A DNA stretch of 64,000 bases from PHAA01 sp964494735 (lineage in GTDB: Bacteria; Bacillota; Syntrophomonadia; Syntrophomonadales; Syntrophomonadaceae). How positions within the stretch are numbered: position 1 is the stretch's first letter; the number at the start of each line of letters is the position of its first letter. The stretch spans positions 1 through 64,000 of the forward strand of contig CAZBSD010000007.1 in the NCBI GenBank assembly GCA_964494735.1. Direction: 5' to 3'. This document shows, in pieces, positions 9,437-17,201 of this stretch. The notes beneath the pieces are model-generated. The model worked only from the letters and a program-made list of their open reading frames with translations. It had not been told where the DNA came from and ran no database searches. Both the position numbers and the translations under genes were made by a program.

Positions 9437-9498
9437 ATTGTTTTGTCGGTCCAACAGGGTTACTTCTCCTGGAGGAAACTAATTATCATCTGCCAGGC

Positions 9499-9527
9499 AA
9501 TAACTTGGGGACAGGCACCAAGTTATT
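9499..9527 (+). repeat. REP-like palindrome, copy 3
   Basis: Exact 29-nt copy, located between the terminator at 9436 and the VanZ-type gene. Confidence 0.9.
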
Positions 9528-9628
9528 GGGGTATTATTAGATGGAGTCATTACAAATTGAGGCGAAGATTAATGAAGAAAGCCGGATTATTTTGAGCCCG
9601 GCAAATTATTATGAACCTGGGAGTATTC

Positions 9629-10126
9629 ATGGCAGGATATTTTACAAGAGAAAAACTCGGGAAGGGGATTCTGTGGCTGCTGGTTATTGTGTGGATGGCT
9701 TTGATTTTTGGCTTCTCAGCTCGTACCGCGCCGGAGTCCAGCGCTCAAAGCGGAAGGGTAATCCGGGTCGCTGCTGAGTTGGCAGTGCCGGAATTTAAAG
9801 CGATGTCGCCACCGGAGCAAGAGGGTTTAATAGAAGAATGGCAGCATGTAGTCCGCAAATCTGCTCATGGACTAGCCTACTTTGGGTTGGGGATTTTAAG
9901 TTCATTGGCCCTTTCGGGGTATGGGTGGTCCAGGCGTAAGCAGATCTGGACGGCATTGGCGATACCCTATGTTTACTCTGTACTTGACGAGATTCACCAG
10001 ATATTCGTATCGGGCCGGGCTTTCATGTTTACCGACATCGGCATCGATATGGCAGCAGCTTCGGCGGGGGTTCTGATCACTTTCTTGATAATAACTTGGG
10101 GACAGGCACCAAGTTATTGTGGGTAA
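9629..10126 (+). CDS. VanZ family membrane protein
   Basis: The 165-residue protein has the VanZ-like pattern: a first membrane helix ending in MALIFGFSARTAPESSAQSG, an HVVRKSAHGLAYFGLGIL helix and a YSVLDEIHQIFVSGRAFMFTDIGIDMAAA block. The ATG at 9629 is preferred because GGGAG lies 6 bases before it; an in-frame ATG lies at 9611. The last residues (IITWGQAPSYCG) and the stop lie on or just after a copy of the REP-like repeat (10090-10118), so the original C-terminus has been replaced or extended by the repeat. VanZ-type proteins are linked to teicoplanin resistance, but the role here is unknown. Confidence 0.85.
   Translation: MAGYFTREKLGKGILWLLVIVWMALIFGFSARTAPESSAQSGRVIRVAAELAVPEFKAMSPPEQEGLIEEWQHVVRKSAHGLAYFGLGILSSLALSGYGWSRRKQIWTALAIPYVYSVLDEIHQIFVSGRAFMFTDIGIDMAAASAGVLITFLIITWGQAPSYCG
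10090..10118 (+). repeat. REP-like palindrome, copy 4 (inside the 3' end of the VanZ gene)
   Basis: Exact 29-nt copy that is translated as part of the C-terminus of the VanZ-type protein. The stop codon follows a few bases later. Confidence 0.9.
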
Positions 10127-10194
10127 AGAAGTCAGGTTTGCTATTTCAAAGAATTGATTTTGCTATTATGCAATAAATTAAAATATATGAGGTG

Positions 10195-11112
10195 ATGAAC
10201 ATTCTGCAGAAGTTGACTGACCATATTTATGCAGTCGTGCCGGAAGTTCCGCCCCGGTATCCATACAGCAACAGCATCTATATTGAAGACGAGCGGCCAG
10301 CGGTGATCGACCTGGGGGCGGGAAAGGCGTATGAGGCTCTGCCCCGAGAGAAGATCCGCTTGGTCTTGATCAGTCATTCTCATTTCGATCACATCCACGG
10401 TGACGATTTTTTTCCACAGGCAACCATATATGCCGGCCAGGAAGAAGCGGCCCCCTTAACTGATCAAGCGGCATACTTGGAATTTTACGGCTTCTACAAA
10501 TGGGAACAATATATGCAGGGAATATCACAGGAGACCATCAGCCAGTTGAGCCCTCTCCCCCCTGATGTGCATGCCAAGCCTGGTTTCCGGAATTTCCCCC
10601 TCAGTGGTGTATTCTCAGATGGGCAGAGCTTCGATTTGGGTAAAACCACCGTCACAGCTATTCATCTGCCTGGCCACACCAGTGGTCACTATGGTTTCTG
10701 GTTTCAAGCAGAGGGCATTCTATTCAGCAGCGATCTGGACCTGGTGGCGGCTGGCCCTTGGTTAGGCAGCAATACCGCTGATGTGGGCGATCTGATCCGA
10801 TCGGTCCAACGGATCAAAAACCTGCAGCCGCGCATCATCGTGACTTCCCATCGCAGAGTACAGCGTGATAATCTAGCGGATCAGCTTGACAGGTATCTGC
10901 AGGTGATTATCGACCGGGAGGCTAGGATACATGATCTCCTGAAAAATCCACAGGGAATAATCGATTTATCAACCCACCATTTGGTGTACCCCCACCCGGC
11001 CAAAATTTACGAGATCTTTTGGGAGAGGATGACCATTGCCGCCCATATAAGACACCTGGTCGAGGAGAATAAGGTGCGGGAAATTGCCCCGGGTATCTAC
11101 CAACGGTGTTAA
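10195..11112 (+). CDS. MBL-fold metallohydrolase
   Basis: The 305-residue protein carries the metallo-beta-lactamase metal motif SHSHFDHIHGDD (HxHxDH), a second ligand region LPGHTSGHYGFW, the D of FSSDLD and a final TSHRR. This is the glyoxalase-II-like layout of binuclear zinc hydrolases; the substrate is not predictable. An in-frame GTG directly precedes the ATG (10192); GAGG lies only a few bases upstream of either, so the exact start is uncertain. Confidence 0.9.
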   Translation: MNILQKLTDHIYAVVPEVPPRYPYSNSIYIEDERPAVIDLGAGKAYEALPREKIRLVLISHSHFDHIHGDDFFPQATIYAGQEEAAPLTDQAAYLEFYGFYKWEQYMQGISQETISQLSPLPPDVHAKPGFRNFPLSGVFSDGQSFDLGKTTVTAIHLPGHTSGHYGFWFQAEGILFSSDLDLVAAGPWLGSNTADVGDLIRSVQRIKNLQPRIIVTSHRRVQRDNLADQLDRYLQVIIDREARIHDLLKNPQGIIDLSTHHLVYPHPAKIYEIFWERMTIAAHIRHLVEENKVREIAPGIYQRC

Positions 11113-11279
11113 TGGTTCGGAGCTTTTTGCTGCAAGTTCATGATCAAGAATTGTGGCATGAGGGTGGGTGATATAATTTCGGGCAGTTTAATAAGATACA
11201 GTTAAGATACAACCGCAGAGAATGGCAGAGCATTTTGGGTGCCGGGACTTAAGAAGAAAAGGGGACAGCCGCCAGGTTA

Positions 11280-11633
11280 ATGGCTGGAATGAAGTCCCCA
11301 AGGGGTTTTGGAGAGGGGGTGTTGGATACGCTTAAGAAATGGGATGAATTTCTGGACCAAAATTACTGTAAGGTTAGTGTGGTCAACGGGAAAAGACCTT
11401 GTGAGGATGGGGTCACTTGTACTGACTGCAAGGCTGACGGCGTGGCCGCATTGTTTGAAGAATGGAGCAAGACCCACAAGGCAGAATATTTGGTGGTTTA
11501 CTTCTATGAATTGGACGATGATTCCGGGGAGATGCGTGAACAGGTTTGTGACTCACGCAATGCGGTGACCGAATTTGTAAACAACTATGGAGCAGGCATC
11601 GAAATAATAGATATCAAAACGGAATACCGGTAA
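11280..11633 (+). CDS. Hypothetical cysteine-rich small protein
   Basis: The 117-residue reading frame contains a CEDGVTCTDCKADG cluster near the middle and an acidic C-terminal half; no family is recognised. The ATG at 11280 lacks a good ribosome site, while GTG 11319 or TTG 11322 directly follows GGAGAGGGG, so translation may begin at LDTLKKWDEFL. It stands alone between the MBL gene and a degenerate repeat region. Confidence 0.55.
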   Translation: MAGMKSPRGFGEGVLDTLKKWDEFLDQNYCKVSVVNGKRPCEDGVTCTDCKADGVAALFEEWSKTHKAEYLVVYFYELDDDSGEMREQVCDSRNAVTEFVNNYGAGIEIIDIKTEYR

Positions 11634-11730
11634 CAGAAAAACAGTGCCGGGTGCGGATGCACCCGGCATAATAGTGTGGACTGGTGCTGCTGACTGAAGG
11701 CAGTCCCGGGACTTTCCCGGTACTGGATTT

Positions 11731-11791
11731 AATAACTTGGCGGGCTATGATACTTGACCCTCAATAACTTGGGGACAGGCACCAAGTTATT
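11731..11791 (+). repeat. Composite REP-like element, copy 5 with a degenerate partner
   Basis: A half copy (AATAACTTGG, 11731-11740) is followed by TGATACTTGACCCTC and then an exact 29-nt copy (11763-11791). The linker, read on the other strand (GAGGGTCAAGTATCA), recurs beside copies 6 and 9, showing a larger ancestral unit. Confidence 0.8.
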
Positions 11792-11797
11792 TCCGAG

Positions 11798-12613
11798 TTA
11801 TTCTCTCTTTTTTCCCAGCCGCATGTTCTTGAATTCGAGAGCCTGGTTTTTGATCGCGATCTCGGTGGGCAANNNNNNNNNNCCATGGGTCCGATCAAGC
11901 ACATACTGGGCGTCCTCGGGCATGGCGATGGGGCCGCCATGACAGATGACCATTATGTCGGGGTTGACTGATTTGCCGGCGTCATGGATGGCCTGGACCT
12001 GCCGGACCGCTTCATCGAGATCCATGGCGGTTTCCGCTCCGATCGTACCTTTGCTGGTCAGCCCCATGTGGGCTACCAGTATGTCTGCCCCAGCCTTGGC
12101 CATCTGCCGGGCGTCTTCTTCATTAAACACGTAGGGGGTGGTAAACAGACCGATCTCATGAGCAGTTTTCACCATCTCTATTTCCAGCCCATAACCCATC
12201 TCGGTTTCCTCCAGGTTGGCCCGGAACTTGCCATCGATCAGGCCCACGGTGGGAAAATTTTGCACTCCGGCAAATCCCATGTGCTGCAATTGTCTCAAGA
12301 AATATCCCATGTCGCGGAAAGGATCGGTGCCGCACACTCCGGCCAGCACCGGAGTATCCTTGACCACTGTCAGGACCTCCCGGGCCATCTCCACCACTAT
12401 TTGATTGGCGTCGCCATAGGGCATCAGGCCCGCCAGCGAACCCCGCCCGGCCATCCGATAGCGGCCGGAATTATAAATGACGATCAAGTCGACGCCGCCG
12501 GCTTCGGCTGATTTAGCCGAGATGCCGGTACCGGCGCCAGCCCCGATCAAGGGTCGGCCCGCCTTTAACTGCGTGCGCAGCCTTGCGTTTACTTTTTCAA
12601 TGGTCCACGCCAT
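11798..12613 (-). CDS. Phosphoenolpyruvate hydrolase family (TIM-barrel) protein, with assembly gap
   Basis: This 271-codon frame matches TIM-barrel proteins annotated as PEP hydrolase family: RPLIGAGAGTGISAKSAEAGGVDLIVIYNSGRYRMAGRGSLAG at the start, VCGTDPF, GVQNFPTVGLIDG and DILVAHMGLT. The C-terminal part is interrupted by ten Ns (11873-11882) between VLDRTH and LPTEIAIK. Relatives usually carry a longer glycine-rich segment of the GFxGASSxER kind there, so the real gap probably exceeds ten bases. AGAGGAGG precedes the ATG. It lies 26 bases after the UPF0261 gene and these two families are usually found together. Confidence 0.85.
   Translation of the reverse strand: MAWTIEKVNARLRTQLKAGRPLIGAGAGTGISAKSAEAGGVDLIVIYNSGRYRMAGRGSLAGLMPYGDANQIVVEMAREVLTVVKDTPVLAGVCGTDPFRDMGYFLRQLQHMGFAGVQNFPTVGLIDGKFRANLEETEMGYGLEIEMVKTAHEIGLFTTPYVFNEEDARQMAKAGADILVAHMGLTSKGTIGAETAMDLDEAVRQVQAIHDAGKSVNPDIMVICHGGPIAMPEDAQYVLDRTHXXXXLPTEIAIKNQALEFKNMRLGKKRE
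11873..11882. other. Assembly gap (ten Ns)
   Basis: A run of ten N characters inside the PEP-hydrolase-like gene, probably a scaffold join of arbitrary length. Confidence 0.95.
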
Positions 12614-12639
12614 GCCAAAACGACCTCCTCTTTCTATTA

Positions 12640-13845
12640 TTACAGCATTTCGATGAGCTTCTGGGCCATCGCCATAGCGAAAGTGGCATCATTTATATTG
12701 TTGTCCATCTCAACCACTTCTACCCGGTCCCGATCGACGTTATTCCTCAGCGCGTCGAACAGGGCTTTATCTTCATCCGGGCCGTAGAACGGCTGGCCTT
12801 CCGCATCTATCAGAGACACGCCCTTCAATGGCAAAAACAGGGCGGTGGGGCCTTGGGCCATGTTCAGCTTGCCGGCAATAATCTTACCCAGCTGCCGGTT
12901 TTCGTCAACTGTGGTCCGCATCAAGGTAACCGAGGCGTTGTGTTTGTAGAGATTACGGTCTTTAAACTGGGCGGGCACGGTGTCCATGGCGCCGAAATTG
13001 ACCATGTCCAGGGCTCCGGTCGAGACTACCTGGGGGATCCCCATCTTGCCGGCCGCCTCCAAACGATGAGGCCCGGCATTGAAGACTCCGCCTACCAGTT
13101 CATCGCACCATTCGGTGGTGGTGATATCCAGCACTCCTTTGATGAATCCGGCTGTTATCAGATCCTCCATCGAGCCGCCCCCGGTGCCGGTGGCGTGGAA
13201 AACCAGGACTTCGTATCCTTGCGACTCCAAATATTCCCGGGCGGCGGTGACGCAGGGGGTTGTCACACCGAACATGGTCGCTCCCAGCAGCGGTTTTTCC
13301 TCAGTCAGGGCCGGGGTAACCCCCTTGGCCATACCGGCGATGGCAAAGGCGGCATTGGCCAGGATTTGGTTGGAGATGGAGTTGATTCCGGAAATATCTA
13401 CGATCGAGTACATCATGGCGATATCCTTGTTGCCAACATAGGGGCGGGTGTCACCGGAGGCGACCGTCGAAACCATCAGTTTGGGGACCCCCACCGGCAG
13501 GGCCCGCATGGCATTGGAGCCGATAGTAGTCCCCGCGGTGCCGCCCAAGCTGATTATCCCCGCTACCTGGCCTTGTTTTTCCAACTCGGCCACGATCTTG
13601 GCGGCGCCCTTCATCATCACGTCTACCGCCTGCCCCCGGTCATTGGCCTTAATCAAGTCAGCCAGTGGTGTACCTCCGGCTTCAGCCACTGCCGTGGCGG
13701 CGATATCAGGCGGAAAGTGCGGTTCTCCCAGTACGCCTGCGTTGATTACCAGGGTGGGCATTCCTTGAGCCTCGATGATGTCTTTGATAAACTTGAATTC
13801 CGCCCCCTTGGTATCCAGAGTCCCCAGAATCAATACTTTTTTCAC
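12640..13845 (-). CDS. UPF0261 / Tm-1-like ATP-binding domain protein
   Basis: The protein (401 residues from GTG 13845) shows the UPF0261 pattern: KKVLILGTLDTKGAEF, INAGVLGEP, IISLGGTAGTTIGSNAMRALPVGVPKLMVSTVASGD and FHATGTGGGSMEDLI. It resembles the N-terminal ATP-binding half of plant Tm-1. The GTG is chosen because AAGGAGG lies 8 bases upstream; an earlier in-frame start at 13884 would skip this site. It forms an operon with the TIM-barrel gene downstream. In fungi and plants the two domains are fused. The substrate is unknown. Confidence 0.88.
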   Translation of the reverse strand: MKKVLILGTLDTKGAEFKFIKDIIEAQGMPTLVINAGVLGEPHFPPDIAATAVAEAGGTPLADLIKANDRGQAVDVMMKGAAKIVAELEKQGQVAGIISLGGTAGTTIGSNAMRALPVGVPKLMVSTVASGDTRPYVGNKDIAMMYSIVDISGINSISNQILANAAFAIAGMAKGVTPALTEEKPLLGATMFGVTTPCVTAAREYLESQGYEVLVFHATGTGGGSMEDLITAGFIKGVLDITTTEWCDELVGGVFNAGPHRLEAAGKMGIPQVVSTGALDMVNFGAMDTVPAQFKDRNLYKHNASVTLMRTTVDENRQLGKIIAGKLNMAQGPTALFLPLKGVSLIDAEGQPFYGPDEDKALFDALRNNVDRDRVEVVEMDNNINDATFAMAMAQKLIEML

Positions 13846-13930
13846 TTCATGTTCCTCCTTCGCAAGATAATCCGCAGAAAACAAGAACCATGTCCCTTAA
13901 AATCAGTCTAGGGCTTCCCGGAGTCATTGT

Positions 13931-13980
13931 AAATAAACTTGGGGACAGACACCAAGTTATTGGGGGTCAAGTATCGGGTT
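13931..13980 (+). repeat. REP-like palindrome, copy 6, with second conserved segment
   Basis: A variant copy (extra A in the left arm, GACAGACA centre) at 13931-13961 is followed by GGGGGTCAAGTATCGGGTT, the second segment also seen near copies 5 and 9. Confidence 0.8.
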
Positions 13981-14104
13981 AATTTGGGGAGGTTGGGACA
14001 GGCCCTGATCGCTTCTGTTAGAATATGAGGGGGAAATGGGGTGACACGTCATAGACAAAGAAGAGCAGAGCGTCAAAGCCTTTATCAACCTGTTAAGGAC
14101 ACTG

Positions 14105-15625
14105 TTGCCGGGAACGGCCGAGCAACAGTCGTCAGCATACGACTTATTGCAGCAGATGATGGTAGCCGAACAGCGCCTGGAACAGATCATCGAACTGCTG
14201 CCTGATGCCATGTTGGTCATTAACTTGCGCGGTGAGGTGGTTTTTTGGAACAAGGCCATCGAAGAGATGACCAGTGTGCCCAAGAGCCAGATCATCGGCA
14301 AGGGCGACTATGAATATGCCATCCCTTTTTATGGGGAGCGGCGGCCGATCCTGATCGACCTTGCCCTCAACGAGGACAAGGAGCAGGAACTCATGGATAA
14401 GTACGACTTTAGCGGCCGGGAGGAGGGTACTCTTTCCGGGGAGGTGTATGTGCCGAAGACGTATGGCGGCAAGGGGGCATACCTATGGGGCTACGCTTCC
14501 AAGCTCTTTGATCAGCAGGGCAATTTGTACGGTGCGGTGCAGTCGATCCGTGCTATTTCGGACCGCAAGGCGGCCGAGGAAGGCTTGCGGTTGGCGGAAG
14601 AGCGGTTCAGCAAGGCATTTAGGGCCAGCCCGACGCCGCTGGTCATTTCCACAATGGAGGACGGGATCTTCCTGGACGCAAATGACGCATTTCTGAAGGC
14701 CACCGGTTTCGAGCGGGAAGATGTGATAGGCAATTCGGTTACCCAGATCAAAGTCTGGCCGGATTTGGAATTCCGCCAGAAGTTAGTAAACAGCCTGCGG
14801 GATGGGGAAATCGTCAAGGATGTGGACATTACTTTTTTAACCAAACAGGGAAAGCAACGCTTGGCTCAGTTGTCGATGGAGAAGATCGAGATCAATGGTG
14901 TCGACTGCCTGGTTATAATGTTCCTGGATATCACCGAGAAGAAGGAGATGGAGAGGGATATAGCCCGGCTGGATCGGCTCAATCTGATCGGCCAGATGGC
15001 GGCCAGCATCGGACACGAGATACGCAATCCCATGACTGCCGTGCGAGGATTTATTCAGTTGCTTAATGAGCAGGAGTGTTATGCCAAAGACCAGGCATTT
15101 TTCGATGTCATGATCGAGGAACTGGATCGGGCCAATGAGATCATTTCCGAGTACCTCAGCATGGCCAGCAACAAGATTGTCAATCTGCAGCCTCAATATC
15201 TAGACCAGGTGGTGAAGGCGATTTTGCCTATAATCGAAGCCAACGCCATCTATAAAGGCATTAAGGTGGAGCTGGAATTGGCCAAGCCGCCCATGCCGAT
15301 CATAGATGACAAGGAAATCCGGCAGATGATCCTGAACCTTACCAACAACGGAATAGAGGCTATGTCCGAAGGAGGTACGCTGACCATCGGGTCCTCCCAG
15401 ATCGGCGACGAGATTGTGTTGTATGTGAGGGACCAGGGCACTGGCCTTGATCCGAACGTAATCGAGAAACTGGGCACACCGTTCCTGACCACCAAGGACC
15501 GGGGTACCGGCCTGGGTCTTGCGGTTTGTTACAGCATCGCTGCCCGCCATCATGCCCGCATCGACTTTGAGACCGGCTCCTCCGGCACCACCTTCAAGGT
15601 CCTTTTCCCCATCGCCGAGCAATAA
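14105..15625 (+). CDS. PAS-domain sensor histidine kinase, sporulation-kinase type
   Basis: Two PAS domains (about residues 30-150 and 165-275) precede a HisKA domain with MAASIGHEIRNPMTAVRGFIQLL (phospho-acceptor His at residue 304). The HATPase domain has the N box NLTNNGIEAM, G1 DQGTGLDP and G2 DRGTGLGLAVC. No membrane helix is visible, so it should be cytosolic, like KinA/KinE kinases that feed the Spo0A phosphorelay. The TTG at 14105 has no clear ribosome site. Protein-like codons continue upstream (VIDKEEQSVKAFINLLRTL) to a stop at 14042-14044 just after an ATG, so the real start is uncertain or the 5' end is damaged. The stop codon (15623-15625) lies inside a REP-like repeat. Confidence 0.88.
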   Translation: MPGTAEQQSSAYDLLQQMMVAEQRLEQIIELLPDAMLVINLRGEVVFWNKAIEEMTSVPKSQIIGKGDYEYAIPFYGERRPILIDLALNEDKEQELMDKYDFSGREEGTLSGEVYVPKTYGGKGAYLWGYASKLFDQQGNLYGAVQSIRAISDRKAAEEGLRLAEERFSKAFRASPTPLVISTMEDGIFLDANDAFLKATGFEREDVIGNSVTQIKVWPDLEFRQKLVNSLRDGEIVKDVDITFLTKQGKQRLAQLSMEKIEINGVDCLVIMFLDITEKKEMERDIARLDRLNLIGQMAASIGHEIRNPMTAVRGFIQLLNEQECYAKDQAFFDVMIEELDRANEIISEYLSMASNKIVNLQPQYLDQVVKAILPIIEANAIYKGIKVELELAKPPMPIIDDKEIRQMILNLTNNGIEAMSEGGTLTIGSSQIGDEIVLYVRDQGTGLDPNVIEKLGTPFLTTKDRGTGLGLAVCYSIAARHHARIDFETGSSGTTFKVLFPIAEQ

Positions 15626-15649
15626 CTTGGGGACAGGCACCAAGTTATT
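15621..15649 (+). repeat. REP-like palindrome, copy 7 (supplies the kinase stop codon)
   Basis: Exact 29-nt copy. Its first bases AATAA provide the TAA stop of the histidine kinase gene. Confidence 0.9.
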
Positions 15650-15784
15650 GGGGTAAAATATGGTGGTTTCCATGGCAGAGGCCGCCAACATAACCAAGTG
15701 ACCCCTGCAGGGAAAAACCTCGCCAGATCATAAGAAATGGCGAGATTTTGAGTTTAGGAGACGCCTTGGTTGGCACTAAGATAT

Positions 15785-16792
15785 TTAGAATCCTTTGGGC
15801 AGGTATTTAGGGAGCACGATCGGTTTGTAAGGCTTGATCTGGTATTGGTCGGGAATGACCGGTCCCTGATCATTAATCTTGTTGCCGGGAACGAATGCGC
15901 TGGCCGGCAGAACCCGGCGTACCTCAATCAGACTCGACCCATACCAATAGGCAAAACTATCTATGATCCCGATGGCCGTCGGGCGGTCTTTACAGGTATT
16001 TATGATACATGGTTTGCCGTCGATCATGCCCATGTATATGGCCACATGTCCGATATGGGTCCGGGCCGGCGCGTCAGAGTTCCAAAACGTGAATATGTCC
16101 CCCGGCCTCAGATTCTCAGTCCCGACCAGGCGGTACTTGGAGGTCCCCGGTATTTTCGCGGCGGAGACACCCTTGACTTTCACCCCCACCGAACCATAGT
16201 TTTTGGCCGCGGAGGTAATGGAATACCCAAAATCCTTGTAAACCAGAGAAACGAAATTGGAGCAGTCGATGTAACCGGTGGAAGCGTATTTGGTGTGGCC
16301 ATATTTCATGTAACCGTTTTCCATGTACCAGATTGCGCGCCCGACCAGGGTCTGACCCAGACTGCCGTCATATTTGGCTCGGTAAGCGTCGACCAGCGGT
16401 TTTTCATGGCTGTTGTACTGGCTGATACTAGCTTGAGCGGGCAGCTTGGCCGAGGTTGACAGGGTTACCTTGACCGAGTCGACCCTGGCCAAAGCATTAT
16501 TCAGAGCGGTCTTGGTCTTGGGACCGACCACGCCGTCCATTTTCAGACTTTGGGATTTTTGAAAACTCAGCACCGTTTCATGGGTTTTTGGACCAAACCA
16601 GCCGTCGATGTTACTGGAATAGAAGCCCAACTCAGCAAGATCGGTCTGCAGTTGGCTGACAGCCGCACCGCGGCTGCCCAGGGACAGATCGGTGCTGCCG
16701 TAATCACTGGCTTGCGCTGGCAAAGTCACAGCAAGCATCAATAATGCCAATAAGCCACAGTAAAACAAACGTTTGCAACGTGATGTGAGCAT
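15785..16792 (-). CDS. NlpC/P60 peptidoglycan hydrolase with peptidoglycan-binding domain
   Basis: A signal peptide ending near LPAQAS leads into a peptidoglycan-binding type 1 domain (LSLGSRGAAVSQLQTDLAELGFY...DGWFGPKTHETVLSFQ...DGVVGPKTKTAL, about residues 37-100) and then an NlpC/P60 domain. The catalytic cysteine is in GYIDCSNFVSLVYKDFGY and the histidine in THIGHVAIYMG; NTC supplies a third polar residue. It should cleave stem peptides of the wall outside the cell. GTAGGAGGA precedes the ATG. Confidence 0.92.
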   Translation of the reverse strand: MLTSRCKRLFYCGLLALLMLAVTLPAQASDYGSTDLSLGSRGAAVSQLQTDLAELGFYSSNIDGWFGPKTHETVLSFQKSQSLKMDGVVGPKTKTALNNALARVDSVKVTLSTSAKLPAQASISQYNSHEKPLVDAYRAKYDGSLGQTLVGRAIWYMENGYMKYGHTKYASTGYIDCSNFVSLVYKDFGYSITSAAKNYGSVGVKVKGVSAAKIPGTSKYRLVGTENLRPGDIFTFWNSDAPARTHIGHVAIYMGMIDGKPCIINTCKDRPTAIGIIDSFAYWYGSSLIEVRRVLPASAFVPGNKINDQGPVIPDQYQIKPYKPIVLPKYLPKGF

Positions 16793-17201
16793 AAATTCCT
16801 CCTACTTTATAAACATTTTCCATTTGCGCCTCCTTATACTAAAAGATTCGCCCCACATTTCTTTCTACCTTTTGGTAAATATGGACAATTGAATGATTGT
16901 TGGTACAATGAGGGCTTTATGGCCGGTTATTCCGGGGTGAGTTGGCCGCCGGTTTCAACAACTTGGGGACAGGCACCAAGTTATTGTAGGAGATGTATAG
17001 GCGAGCGGCTGCAAGTAAACTGTAGACTTGAACTCGGCTCTGAGTTGCTTCTTCAACAATGGAAGCTTTCCTGATATACTACTTTAGGAACTATTCTGAT
17101 CAGATATTTTCCTCTGGTAACGGCACCGGGCCAACGGCCAAGATGTTGGCGCAAGGGGATGATGATCAACTTCGTAATAACGAATATCATAGGAGCACAG
17201 C
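16793..17201. other. Divergent intergenic region with REP-like copy 8
   Basis: This stretch holds the leader of the NlpC/P60 gene (minus strand) and of the DUF1846 gene (plus strand) plus the repeat at 16957-16985. No further gene or RNA is evident. Short open frames that run through the repeat look incidental. Confidence 0.5.
16957..16985 (+). repeat. REP-like palindrome, copy 8
   Basis: 29-nt copy with one change in the left arm (AACAACTTGG). Confidence 0.88.

Noticed and set aside
9541..9777. A 78-codon frame overlapping the VanZ gene
   Set aside because: Most of it overlaps the VanZ coding sequence in another frame and it lacks a ribosome site.
12583..13911. A 442-codon plus-strand frame opposite the UPF0261 gene
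   Set aside because: It is the antisense of a well-recognised protein; composition (His, Gly, Asp-rich) is typical of shadow frames.
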